This document shows positions 1-5,971 of a stretch of 5,971 bases of DNA, piece by piece. Numbering within the stretch: position 1 is the first letter of the stretch; every line of letters begins with the position of its first letter. The stretch comes from an uncultured beta proteobacterium. GTDB lineage: Bacteria > Pseudomonadota > Gammaproteobacteria > Burkholderiales > Burkholderiaceae_C. Location: positions 1 through 5,971 of the forward strand of contig CAILKA010000449.1 of the NCBI GenBank assembly GCA_903834645.1, in the 5' to 3' direction. The position numbers were made by a program, and so were the translations under genes. The notes under the pieces were generated by a model. The model searched no databases. It was not told the origin of the DNA and saw only the letters and a list, made by a program, of their open reading frames with translations.

Positions 1-1532
1 GTGGCGGCCTCCACGTCTTGCAGCTCGAGCTCGCCCCAGCGGTGCGTGATGCTGTCCTTGAAGGCGTAGCCGAAGCTCGACGAGCCGTGGTAGTTCACAC
101 TCGCCACCACGTAGCCCTGGCCCGCGAAAACCTGGGTGTTCCAGCGGTAGTGCCAGGTGTCGCCCGCCGCGGTGTGGGGCCCGCCGTGGATGTTGTGCAT
201 CAGCGGCCACTTGCGCCGTGGCGTGAAGCCCGGCGGCCAGGTGAGCCACACCTGCACCTTCTCGCCGCGCGCGCCCGTCACCCATGCCTCTTCGGTGCGG
301 CCGAGGTCGTGGCGCGCCAGCAGGGCGTCATTGAGCTGCTCCAGGCGTCTGGGCGGTTCGCCCGCCACGTGCGCATGCAGCCGGCCCGGGTGCTGCGCCG
401 AGTCGGCCAGCGTCACGACCGTGCCCGCGGCCTTGTCGAAGGCGTGCACCCAGCCGCCCGCCACCACCACCTCGGCGCGCTGGTCGGGCAGGTCGAAGCG
501 CCACAGGTGGCGCCGCCCGCGCTCCTCCGAGCACAGCAGCAGCGCCTGGCCGTCGTCCTCCCACACCAGTGGCGCGTGCACCTCGTGGTCCCAGGCCTGG
601 CTGCATACCTCCCAGCGCCCGCCCACGCGGTGCCACAGCGCCAGGTGATCGGGCATCGTGTGCTTGCGCCCGACGTGGCTGGCGAGGAGGGCGATGCGCT
701 GGCCGTCGGGGCTGTAGCGCGGGGCCCGGAAGTCCCATTCCGGGTCGCGTGCCACCACCGTGATGCGGCCGCTGCGCAGGTCGATCTCGGCCAGGGCGTG
801 GCGCCCGTCGCTGCGCTTTTCCTCGGCCGGGTCGAAGGCGAAGACGATGCGCAGCCCGTCGGGCGAGACGTCGAAGGTGTCGGCGTTGGGCTCGGCGCGT
901 GAGAGCTCGTAGCCGGTGCCCTCGAAGAGGTCGGTCACGCGGCCGCGCGCGGTGTCAAGCACGTGCAGGTGCGCCGCACGCCCCATCGGCACGTGATGGT
1001 CCCAGTGCCGGTACTGCGCCTCGGAGGTGACGTAGCCCGTCTCCTTGCGCGACCTGAACTCGTGCATCGCGCGCGCCTGCGCAGCCGCACCACGCAGGTT
1101 CGGCCACACCCACGACACGAAGGCAATGCGGCGCCCGTCGGGGAACCACCGGAAGGCCTCCACGCCCGTGGCCACCGTGGCGGCGCGCTGGGCTTCACCA
1201 CCGTCGGGCGGGATCAGGTAGAGCTGCGGGGCCTCGTCCTTCGCGCCTTCCTGCTCGCGCCGCCCGACGAAGGCGATGCGATCGCCAGCGGGGCTGAAGC
1301 GTGGCTGGCCGTCCTTGTCGCCGGCGTGGGTGAGGGCGCGCGGCCGGCCGCCAAGCGTGCTGAAGAGCCACAGCGTGCTCGAGGCCAGGTTGTCGGACAT
1401 GGAGTGGCGCGTGACGCTCGCCACCGCCAGCGTGCCATCGGGCGACAGGCTCGGGTTGCCCAGCCGCTCGAGCTGCCACAGCTCCTCGACGGTCAGGGGA
1501 CGCAGCGCCTTCTTCGGTGTCGTCGTGGGCAT
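1..1532 (-). CDS. S9-family serine peptidase (prolyl oligopeptidase / acylaminoacyl-peptidase type), 3' end cut by window edge
   Basis: The reading frame runs leftward from an ATG at 1532-1530 and stays open to position 1, giving 510 codons of the N-terminal part. Several beta-propeller (PD40/TolB-like) repeats are visible, with SPDG or FPDG followed by IAF-type strands near residues 30, 130, 223 and 274. The alpha/beta-hydrolase fold starts near residue 415. HGGP at 449-452 is the conserved oxyanion-region motif of S9 peptidases, and VNYHGSSSFGYAF (479-491) is the typical strand following it. The catalytic Ser (GxSxGG), Asp and His would lie beyond position 1, so activity cannot be judged; members of this type are usually about 650-700 residues long. 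There is no signal peptide, so the enzyme is probably cytoplasmic and cleaves peptides or acyl-peptides that fit inside the propeller. A GAGG (minus strand, 1541-1538) lies 5 nt before the ATG and supports this start. The gene follows the MoxR gene after 32 nt, so co-transcription is likely. Exact substrate class (DPP, POP or AAP) is unresolved. Confidence 0.93.
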   Translation of the reverse strand, partial: MPTTTPKKALRPLTVEELWQLERLGNPSLSPDGTLAVASVTRHSMSDNLASSTLWLFSTLGGRPRALTHAGDKDGQPRFSPAGDRIAFVGRREQEGAKDEAPQLYLIPPDGGEAQRAATVATGVEAFRWFPDGRRIAFVSWVWPNLRGAAAQARAMHEFRSRKETGYVTSEAQYRHWDHHVPMGRAAHLHVLDTARGRVTDLFEGTGYELSRAEPNADTFDVSPDGLRIVFAFDPAEEKRSDGRHALAEIDLRSGRITVVARDPEWDFRAPRYSPDGQRIALLASHVGRKHTMPDHLALWHRVGGRWEVCSQAWDHEVHAPLVWEDDGQALLLCSEERGRRHLWRFDLPDQRAEVVVAGGWVHAFDKAAGTVVTLADSAQHPGRLHAHVAGEPPRRLEQLNDALLARHDLGRTEEAWVTGARGEKVQVWLTWPPGFTPRRKWPLMHNIHGGPHTAAGDTWHYRWNTQVFAGQGYVVASVNYHGSSSFGYAFKDSITHRWGELELQDVEAA

Positions 1533-1564
1533 GGGGGCCTCGGTGTGTGTGCCAGGCCCGCGGC

Positions 1565-2419
1565 TCAGCGGTTGTGGCGCTGCATGAACACGAGCTTCTC
1601 GAAGAGCGTCGTGTCCTGCTCGTTCTTCAGCAGCGCGCCCACCAACGGCGGAATCGCCACCTTGTCGTCGCCCGACTGCAAGGCCTCGGTCGGGATCTCC
1701 TCGGCCACGAGCAGCTTGAGCCAGTCGATGAGCTCGGAGGTCGAGGGCTTCTTCTTCAGGCCGGGCAATCCGCGCACGTCGTAGAAGGTCTTCATCGCTG
1801 CGGCCAGCAGCTCCTTCTTGAGCCCGGGGAAGTGGACATCCACGATGGCGCGCATCGTGTCGGCGTCCGGGAACTTGATGTAGTGGAAGAAGCAGCGGCG
1901 CAGGAACGCGTCGGGCAGCTCCTTCTCGTTGTTGGAGGTGATGAACACGAGCGGGCGGTGGACGGCCCGCACGGTCTCGCGCGTCTCGTAGACGTGGAAC
2001 TCCATGCGGTCGAGCTCGCGCAGGAGGTCGTTGGGGAACTCGATGTCGGCCTTGTCGATCTCGTCGATCAGCAACACCACCGGCTCCTCGGCGGCGAAGG
2101 CCTGCCACAGCACCCCGCGCACGATGTAGTTGCGGATGTCGCGCACGCGCGCCGCGCTGTCGGTGTCGGCGAGCTGGCTGTCACGCAGCCGGCTCACGGC
2201 GTCGTACTCGTACAGGCCCTGCTGCGCCTTGGTGGTGCTCTTCACGTGCCACTGCAGCAGCGGCATTCCGAGCGCCTGCGCGACCTCCTCGGCCAGCATG
2301 GTCTTGCCGGTTCCGGGCTCGCCCTTGACCAGCAGCGGGCGCTTCAGGGTGATGGCGGCGTTCACGGCCAGCATCAGGTCAGGCGTGGCAACGTACTGGT
2401 CTGAGCCCTTGAACTTCAT
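1565..2419 (-). CDS. MoxR-family AAA+ ATPase
   Basis: This is a complete 284-residue protein, the usual size for compact MoxR ATPases. Walker A is GEPGTGKT at 33-40, Walker B is VVLLIDEID at 114-122, the sensor-1 stretch is FITSNNEKELPDAFLRR at 159-175 with arginine-finger candidates R174/R175, and a helical lid domain follows from about residue 185. MoxR ATPases form rings that remodel or activate partner proteins, typically together with a von Willebrand factor A (VWA) protein encoded next door, for example in metal-cofactor insertion or stress responses. Here the downstream neighbour, 32 nt away, is an S9 peptidase and not a VWA gene. The ATG at 2419 opens directly into the conserved N-terminus (KFKGSDQYVATPDLMLAV); no strong Shine-Dalgarno precedes it. 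It is divergent from the cytochrome c gene and has a possible TATACT -10 box 31 nt upstream. The family call is firm, but the client protein is unknown. Confidence 0.95.
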   Translation of the reverse strand: MKFKGSDQYVATPDLMLAVNAAITLKRPLLVKGEPGTGKTMLAEEVAQALGMPLLQWHVKSTTKAQQGLYEYDAVSRLRDSQLADTDSAARVRDIRNYIVRGVLWQAFAAEEPVVLLIDEIDKADIEFPNDLLRELDRMEFHVYETRETVRAVHRPLVFITSNNEKELPDAFLRRCFFHYIKFPDADTMRAIVDVHFPGLKKELLAAAMKTFYDVRGLPGLKKKPSTSELIDWLKLLVAEEIPTEALQSGDDKVAIPPLVGALLKNEQDTTLFEKLVFMQRHNR

Positions 2420-2450
2420 CTTGTGGAGGCGGTGTCGGGAAGGCCGGGCC

Positions 2451-2456
2451 AGTATA
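2451..2456 (-). promoter_or_regulatory. Possible -10 box for the moxR-peptidase transcript
   Basis: On the minus strand this reads TATACT, one mismatch from TATAAT, 31 nt upstream of the MoxR ATG, in otherwise GC-rich DNA. It would start a transcript near 2444 with a leader of about 25 nt. No recognisable -35 hexamer lies 16-18 nt further upstream, so an activator may be needed or the box may be fortuitous. Confidence 0.4.
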
Positions 2457-2466
2457 CGGGCGACCC

Positions 2467-2472
2467 TATAAT
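2467..2472 (+). promoter_or_regulatory. -10 box (TATAAT) of the cytochrome c gene
   Basis: A perfect sigma-70 -10 hexamer, TATAAT, lies 53 nt upstream of the cytochrome ATG inside very GC-rich sequence. The expected transcription start is near 2479, giving a leader of about 47 nt. The -35 position (about 2444-2449, CCGGGC) does not match TTGACA. The box sits only 10 bp from the leftward TATACT, so the two divergent promoters overlap and could compete for polymerase or share one regulator. Confidence 0.6.
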
Positions 2473-2525
2473 CGCGCCCGGTCGGAGAGACGGTTCACGC
2501 ACACTTCCAGAAGCTCACAAGCACC

Positions 2526-3176
2526 ATGAACAACAAGGCGCTGCTCCTCGCGCTGGCCCTGGCCGCCACCGCCCCCCTCGCGACGGCCCAGGACGTCGCT
2601 GCCGGCCAGAAGAAGGCCGCCATGTGCATCGGGTGCCACGGCATTCCCGGGTACCAGGCCTCCTTCCCCGAAGTGCACCGGGTACCCATGATCGCCGGCC
2701 AGAATGCGAAGTACATCGCCTCGGCCCTCACCGCCTACAAGAAGGGCGAGCGCCGCCATCCCTCGATGCGCGGCCTGGCCGGATCGCTGTCGGATGCCGA
2801 CATCGCCGACCTGTCGGCCTTCTACGAGCAGCAGGGCGCATCGGCCGTCAAGCCGGTGGCCGCCCGCACCGCGCCTGCTCCGCAACCGGAGGTTGCCGCG
2901 TTGCTGACCAAGGGCGCCTGTGCCTCCTGCCACGGCACCGACTACAACAAGCCGATTGATCCGTCCTACCCGAAGATCGCGGGTCAGCACGCTGACTACC
3001 TCTACGTGGCGCTCAAGTCCTACAAGACCGACGGCAACCCGGCGTTGGGGCGTGCCAACGGCATCATGGCGGGACAGGTGAAGAATTTCACGCTGGCCGA
3101 GCTCAAGGCGATGGCCCGCCACATCGGCTCGCTGCCAGGTGACCTCAAGACCGTGCCGGAGTCGCGCTTCCGCTGA
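2526..3176 (+). CDS. Di-haem cytochrome c (cytochrome c4 type)
   Basis: A complete 216-residue periplasmic electron carrier. The N-terminus is a Sec signal peptide: MNNK, then a Leu/Ala core, with likely cleavage after ATA at residue 21. Two haem c attachment motifs are present, CIGCH (34-38) and CASCH (132-136), each heading a class I cytochrome domain. The likely distal methionine ligands are M81 (HPSM) and M181 (GIMAGQ). The two halves are visibly duplicated (IAGQNAKYIASALTAYKKG against IAGQHADYLYVALKSYKTDG) and are joined by an Ala/Pro-rich linker at about 105-122. This is the architecture and roughly the size of c4 cytochromes, which pass electrons from the bc1 complex or other donors to terminal oxidases. 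The ATG at 2526 is chosen because it begins the signal peptide; the ribosome binding site is weak. The gene is monocistronic by context, with its own -10 box upstream and a hairpin just after the stop. Which oxidase it serves cannot be read here. Confidence 0.95.
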   Translation: MNNKALLLALALAATAPLATAQDVAAGQKKAAMCIGCHGIPGYQASFPEVHRVPMIAGQNAKYIASALTAYKKGERRHPSMRGLAGSLSDADIADLSAFYEQQGASAVKPVAARTAPAPQPEVAALLTKGACASCHGTDYNKPIDPSYPKIAGQHADYLYVALKSYKTDGNPALGRANGIMAGQVKNFTLAELKAMARHIGSLPGDLKTVPESRFR

Positions 3177-3230
3177 GCCCCGGTCCTGCAATGGGTTCGG
3201 GGCCGCCCGCCACGCGGGCCGGTCATATTT
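3177..3230 (+). terminator. Probable terminator hairpins after the cytochrome c gene
   Basis: Two inverted repeats follow the stop codon at once. GCCCCG (3177-3182) pairs with CGGGGC (3198-3203) across a 15-nt loop, and GCCCGC (3205-3210) pairs with GCGGGC (3214-3219) across a 3-nt CAC loop. The second is the more stable and is followed by a short A/T-rich stretch (CATATTTCTC) that is not a proper U-tract. Termination here would separate the cytochrome transcript from the HD-GYP gene, which has its own candidate promoter. Confidence 0.45.
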
Positions 3231-3252
3231 CTCGCTCCTGCGGGTCTGAGGC

Positions 3253-3280
3253 TCAAGTCCGGGGTGGCAGTTGCCGATAG
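3253..3280 (+). promoter_or_regulatory. Candidate flagellar sigma-28 (FliA) promoter of the HD-GYP gene
   Basis: TCAAGTCC (3253-3260), a 12-nt spacer, then GCCGATAG (3273-3280). The -10 part matches 7 of 8 positions of the FliA consensus GCCGATAA. The -35 part matches 5 of 8 positions of TAAAGTTT and resembles the TCAAG form seen in other proteobacteria; the spacer is one base longer than the E. coli consensus of 11. The predicted start of transcription is about 3286-3289, some 20-25 nt before the GTG at 3310. This would place the gene in the late flagellar/chemotaxis regulon. The match is seen in the sequence; the regulation is inferred. Confidence 0.65.
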
Positions 3281-3285
3281 CGCCA

Positions 3286-3299
3286 GAGACATACGTCTC
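3286..3299. repeat. Small inverted repeat in the HD-GYP leader
   Basis: GAGAC (3286-3290), ATAC, GTCTC (3295-3299): a perfect 5-bp inverted repeat with a 4-nt centre. If the sigma-28 start is right, it forms the very 5' end of the mRNA and ends 10 nt before the GTG start codon. It could be a short hairpin limiting ribosome access, a half-turn-spaced operator, or chance. Confidence 0.4.
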
Positions 3300-3309
3300 A
3301 ACGGCCACC

Positions 3310-4926
3310 GTGAACGCCCAAACCGCACCCCTCAAGAGGATTTCCGTTCGCCAAGCCCGCGTGGGGATGTTCCTCCACAAGATCGAGGGATCCTGGCTGA
3401 CGAACCCGTTCTGGCGCAACGAATTCCTCCTGGCGGAGGACGACCAGGTCGGCAAGCTCAAGCAGAGCGCGGTCCAGTCGATCTGGATCGACCTGTCGCG
3501 CGGGCTGGATGTCCTGATCGACGAAGCTGCGGAAAACCGGGCGATCCAGGATGCAGCGTCGTCGGCCCTCACGCAGGCGCGAGGCGAAACGGGCGCTCCG
3601 CTGGAGGCTCCCGAGGACCCTCGGCCGGCTGGCTCGCCTGCTGAAGACAACGCGACGGTCCAGGCGCGCGCCACCCGGACCCACGGATTCGATCCGCGGG
3701 CTCCGCGCGAGCCGGCCAAGCCGGGTTCCGGGTTCGATCCGCGGGCTCCGCGCGAGCCGGCCCAGCCGGGTTCCGGGTTCGATCCGCGGGCCCCGCGCGA
3801 GCCGGCCCAGCCGGGTTCCGGATTCGATCCGCGGACCCCGCGCGAGATGGCCGAGCCGGGCCCGGGCTTCGACCCGCGCAAGCCGCGCGATCCGGTCGCC
3901 GCGGGGCTGGCCCAGGCAGGCGCGGCATGGACAGCCGGCCCTGCGAACACGCCCAAGCGCGAGCCCACCGCACCCCTGGACAGCGAGATGCAGCGGGCCT
4001 CCGGGATCGTGCGCGACGTGCGCACCCTGGTGGGCGGGCTGTACGAGAGTGCGCGGCTCGGGCATGCGCTGGATGCCGAGCGCTGCCTGCCCCTGGTGGA
4101 CTCGGTCAACGACTCCGTGAACCGCAACCCGGACGCGCTGCTGACGCTCACGCGCCTGCGCAAGCGCGACGAATACACCTACATGCACTCGGTGGCGGTG
4201 TGCGCGCTGATGGTCGCGCTGGGCCGCGAGATGGGCCTGGACGCCGACACCTGCCGCGAGGCTGGGCTCGCCGGGCTGCTGCACGACCTGGGCAAGGCGA
4301 AGATGCCCGAGGTGATCCTCACCAAGCCGGGCAAACTCACTCAGGAGGAGTTCTCGATCATCCGCACGCACCCGCGGCGCGGCTTCGAGCTGCTGGCCGA
4401 GGCGCGAGGCGCGTCCGACCAGGTGATCGACGTGACCCTGCACCACCACGAGCGCGTGGACGGAACGGGCTACCCGGACCAGCTGTCGAAGGCCAAGATC
4501 TCGCTGTTCTCGCGCATGGGTGCCGTGTGCGACGTCTACGACGCCATCACGAGCCACCGAGCCTACAAGGCGCGCTGGGATCCGGCGGAGTCCATCGAGC
4601 GCATGGAGAGCTGGCGCGGCCACTTCGACGACGACATCCTGCAGGCTTTCATCAGGACGGTGGGTGTCTTCCCGATCGGGGCGGTCGTGAGGCTGCAGTC
4701 CCAGCGCATCGCGGTGGTCTACGAACAGAACCTCAAGTCGTTTGCAAAGCCCGTGGTCCTGATCTTCTACTCGTTGAAGTCGCAGATGCCCGTGCCGGTC
4801 CAGCGGCTGGACCTCTCGTCCCCGGGCTGCCAGGACCGGATCGTCTCGCGCGAGCCAAGCGAAAACTGGACCAGTCTGGACCTGGACGCGCTGCTCAAGT
4901 CGCGCCCGTCGGCCACTACTGTCTGA
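3310..4926 (+). CDS. DUF3391 / HD-GYP cyclic-di-GMP phosphodiesterase with tandem-repeat linker
   Basis: A 538-residue cytoplasmic protein without membrane segments. Residues 7-75 (LKRISVRQARVGMF, HKIEGSW, NPFWRNEFLL) are the DUF3391 domain. Residues 76-225 are a Pro/Ala/Arg-rich linker containing five 15-residue repeats. The HD-GYP domain covers about 285-455. It hydrolyses cyclic di-GMP, lowering the signal that favours sessile life over swimming. The metal and catalytic residues look intact: H293, H325-D326 in LLHDLGKAKMP, H354, H379-H380 in HHERVDGTGYP, D408, and the GYP signature at 387-389. A C-terminal region (about 455-535) follows, as in relatives. The GTG at 3310 is preferred because a TTG at 3271 falls inside the predicted sigma-28 -10 box, upstream of the likely transcription start, and because family members usually begin a few residues before LKRI. 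No clear Shine-Dalgarno precedes the GTG. The 3' end overlaps the convergent copper ATPase gene by 11 bp. Confidence 0.93.
   Translation: MNAQTAPLKRISVRQARVGMFLHKIEGSWLTNPFWRNEFLLAEDDQVGKLKQSAVQSIWIDLSRGLDVLIDEAAENRAIQDAASSALTQARGETGAPLEAPEDPRPAGSPAEDNATVQARATRTHGFDPRAPREPAKPGSGFDPRAPREPAQPGSGFDPRAPREPAQPGSGFDPRTPREMAEPGPGFDPRKPRDPVAAGLAQAGAAWTAGPANTPKREPTAPLDSEMQRASGIVRDVRTLVGGLYESARLGHALDAERCLPLVDSVNDSVNRNPDALLTLTRLRKRDEYTYMHSVAVCALMVALGREMGLDADTCREAGLAGLLHDLGKAKMPEVILTKPGKLTQEEFSIIRTHPRRGFELLAEARGASDQVIDVTLHHHERVDGTGYPDQLSKAKISLFSRMGAVCDVYDAITSHRAYKARWDPAESIERMESWRGHFDDDILQAFIRTVGVFPIGAVVRLQSQRIAVVYEQNLKSFAKPVVLIFYSLKSQMPVPVQRLDLSSPGCQDRIVSREPSENWTSLDLDALLKSRPSATTV
3685..3909 (+). repeat. 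Five tandem 45-bp repeats encoding a 15-residue unit
   Basis: Units start at 3685, 3730, 3775, 3820 and 3865 and encode variants of GFDPRAPREPAQPGS (protein residues 126-200). Units 1 and 2 differ at two bases and units 2 and 3 at one (GCT/GCC), while unit 4 (TPREMAEPGP) and unit 5 (KPRDPVAAGL) are increasingly diverged. Unit length is a multiple of three, so gain or loss of units keeps the frame. The array is a proline- and charge-rich, probably disordered spacer between the DUF3391 and HD-GYP domains. The near-identity of the first three units points to recent duplication by slippage or recombination. Confidence 0.95.
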
Positions 4927-5971
4927 CCGGGGCGGCTGGCGGGCGCCAGCGCCGCAGCAGCAGCGCGTTCGTCACCACGCTGACGCTGGACAGCGCCATT
5001 GCTGCGCCGGCCAGCACCGGGCTGAGCGCCCCGAACGCCGCCAGAGGGATCCCCACGACGTTGTAGGCGAACGCCCAGAAGAGGTTCTGGTGCAGCTTGC
5101 GCCGCACCGCCTGCGACAGGCCGATGGCCTCGGCCACGAGCCGCGGATCGCCCCGCATCAGCGTCAGGCCCGCCGTCTCCATCGCCACGTCCGTTCCGCT
5201 GCCCGCGTTCACCACGGCGATGCCCACGTCGGCGGCGGCCAGGGCCGGCGCGTCGTTGACGCCATCGCCCACCATCGCCACCCGCTCGCCGGGGGGCAGT
5301 TGTGCCTTGAGTGCCTGCACCAGGCGCGCCTTGTCGGCCGGCAGCACCTCGGCGTGCACCTCGTCCACGCCTACGAGCCGCGCCACAGCTTGGGCGGCCC
5401 CGGGCTGGTCGCCGCTGATCATGACGCTGCGCACCCCGAGCGCGCGCAGCGCCTGAACCGCCTGCGCCGCTTCGGGCTTGACCGTGTCGCCGAAGGCGAG
5501 CAGGCCCTGTACCGAGAGTGTCCCGCCGGGCTCGTCGACCATCAGCCAGGCCAGACTGTGGCCGTCGTGGGCGTGGGCGCGTGCCGAAGCCTGCAGCGCC
5601 GGCGGCTGCACTGCGCCCAGCTCGTCGAGCCAGCGGCTGCTGCCCAGGCGCCAGGTGCGGCCGTCCACCACGCCCTCGATGCCGCGGCCCGGGTGGGCGC
5701 GCAGCGCCTGTGCGGTGGGCACGGCAAGGCCGCGCGCGTGCGCCGCCTCCTGCACCGCCCGGGCAAGCGGGTGCTCGCTGCCTGCCTGCAGCGCCGCAGC
5801 GTGGGCCAGCACGTGGGTGTCATGCTCGGGCAGGCTCGCCAGCAGTACGGGCCGGCCCTGGGTCAGCGTGCCCGTCTTGTCGAAGGCCACGATGCGCACG
5901 CTGCGCATCGCCTCCAGGGCCTGCGCGTCGCGCACGAGGATGCCTCGCCGCGCCGCGAGCCCCGTGCCCAC
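4916..5971 (-). CDS. P1B-type ATPase, Cu(I) exporter (CopA-like), 5' part cut by window edge
   Basis: The frame is open to the right edge and ends at a TAG at 4918-4916, so the last 352 codons are present. The fragment starts inside the protein, just before the P-domain. Counting residue 1 as the codon at the edge: phosphorylation motif DKTGT at 31-35, N-domain SEHP at 65-68 and GRGIEG at 95-100 (ATP binding), SGD at 186-188, and GDGVNDAPAL at 235-244. The last two membrane helices span about 298-314 and 317-336. They carry a YN pair (303-304) and MALSSVSVVTN (325-335), the TM7 YN and TM8 MxxSS pattern characteristic of Cu(I)-transporting P1B-1 ATPases. The protein exports copper across the inner membrane, for detoxification or for supplying cuproenzymes. 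Any N-terminal metal-binding domains, the CPC motif and TGE loop are beyond position 5971, so CopA (detoxification) cannot be separated from CcoI/FixI (oxidase assembly) with certainty. Confidence 0.94.
   Translation of the reverse strand: MGTGLAARRGILVRDAQALEAMRSVRIVAFDKTGTLTQGRPVLLASLPEHDTHVLAHAAALQAGSEHPLARAVQEAAHARGLAVPTAQALRAHPGRGIEGVVDGRTWRLGSSRWLDELGAVQPPALQASARAHAHDGHSLAWLMVDEPGGTLSVQGLLAFGDTVKPEAAQAVQALRALGVRSVMISGDQPGAAQAVARLVGVDEVHAEVLPADKARLVQALKAQLPPGERVAMVGDGVNDAPALAAADVGIAVVNAGSGTDVAMETAGLTLMRGDPRLVAEAIGLSQAVRRKLHQNLFWAFAYNVVGIPLAAFGALSPVLAGAAMALSSVSVVTNALLLRRWRPPAAPVRQ
4935..4950 (+). terminator. Weak candidate hairpin downstream of the HD-GYP gene
   Basis: GCTGGC (4935-4940) pairs with GCCAGC (4945-4950) across a GGGC loop, 8 nt after the HD-GYP stop and within the 3' coding end of the convergent ATPase gene. 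No T-tract follows on either strand, so it may be only a by-product of GC-rich coding sequence. The convergent overlap leaves no other room for a terminator. Confidence 0.2.

Noticed and set aside
1..1532. Peptidase gene considered as a truncated pseudogene
   Set aside because: The frame is intact to the window edge and stops only because the sequence ends; the missing catalytic triad is expected to lie just beyond position 1.
1517..2404. A 295-residue plus-strand open frame over the MoxR gene, and similar frames at 18-902 and 963-1784 over the peptidase
   Set aside because: All are opposite-strand shadows of genes with clear motifs (Walker A/B, HGGP); their sequences are low-complexity Val/Arg/Leu/Gly and resemble no family.
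3271..3309. TTG at 3271 as the start of the HD-GYP protein, with GGGGTGG upstream as ribosome binding site
   Set aside because: The TTG overlaps the sigma-28 -10 box and would lie upstream of the predicted transcription start. The extra 13 residues precede the usual family N-terminus. It remains possible if the promoter call is wrong.
3685..3909. CRISPR array or intergenic repeat element
   Set aside because: The 45-bp units are directly contiguous without spacers, are in frame and encode a coherent protein repeat.
2466..4178. A 570-residue minus-strand open frame across the cytochrome c and HD-GYP genes
   Set aside because: It runs antisense to two well-recognised genes, crosses their intergenic region, shows no known domain, and its repeats merely mirror the 45-bp array. 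Long antisense frames are expected at this GC content.
3298..4623. A 441-residue minus-strand open frame antisense to the HD-GYP gene
   Set aside because: The composition is rich in Arg, Ala, Gly and His with no motif, and it lies wholly over conserved HD-GYP coding sequence; it is a shadow frame.
4916..5971. Taking the GTG at the right edge (5971-5969) as the start of the copper ATPase
   Set aside because: It is a valine codon within a conserved stretch just before the DKTGT motif; the transmembrane and metal-binding regions that must precede it are outside the window.

Overview
The window is very GC-rich, and nearly every third codon position is G or C. Its gene families point to a beta-proteobacterium, most likely order Burkholderiales: a di-haem cytochrome c4-type protein divergent from a MoxR ATPase, a DUF3391/HD-GYP protein, and a CopA-like copper ATPase. 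The taxonomic call is by resemblance only; no rRNA or other marker is present.

The layout is dense, with five protein genes. From left to right: (1) the N-terminal 510 residues of a cytoplasmic S9-family (prolyl-oligopeptidase-like) serine peptidase on the minus strand, whose catalytic end lies beyond position 1; (2) a complete MoxR-type AAA+ ATPase, also minus, 32 nt upstream of the peptidase and probably in the same transcript; (3) a 106-bp divergent promoter region with a perfect TATAAT facing right and a TATACT facing left; (4) a complete exported di-haem cytochrome c on the plus strand, followed by a likely terminator hairpin; (5) a complete DUF3391/HD-GYP cyclic-di-GMP phosphodiesterase on the plus strand; (6) the C-terminal 352 codons of a Cu(I)-type P1B ATPase on the minus strand, overlapping the HD-GYP gene tail to tail by 11 bp.

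The genes do not form one pathway. MoxR and the peptidase look like a protein quality-control or maturation pair. The cytochrome is a periplasmic electron carrier. The copper ATPase belongs to a unit lying mostly to the right. The most informative region is the HD-GYP gene. It is preceded by a sequence closely matching a flagellar sigma-28 (FliA) promoter, which would put this c-di-GMP phosphodiesterase in the late flagellar/chemotaxis regulon and would fix its start at the GTG at 3310 rather than the upstream TTG at 3271. Between its N-terminal domain and its catalytic domain is a linker built from five tandem 15-residue (45-bp) repeats, three of them nearly identical in DNA, which suggests recent expansion.

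I see no RNA genes, insertion sequences, CRISPR arrays or phage genes, and no gene-free stretch longer than about 135 bp. Apart from the HD-GYP locus, this looks like ordinary chromosomal backbone, and I found no wholly new system.
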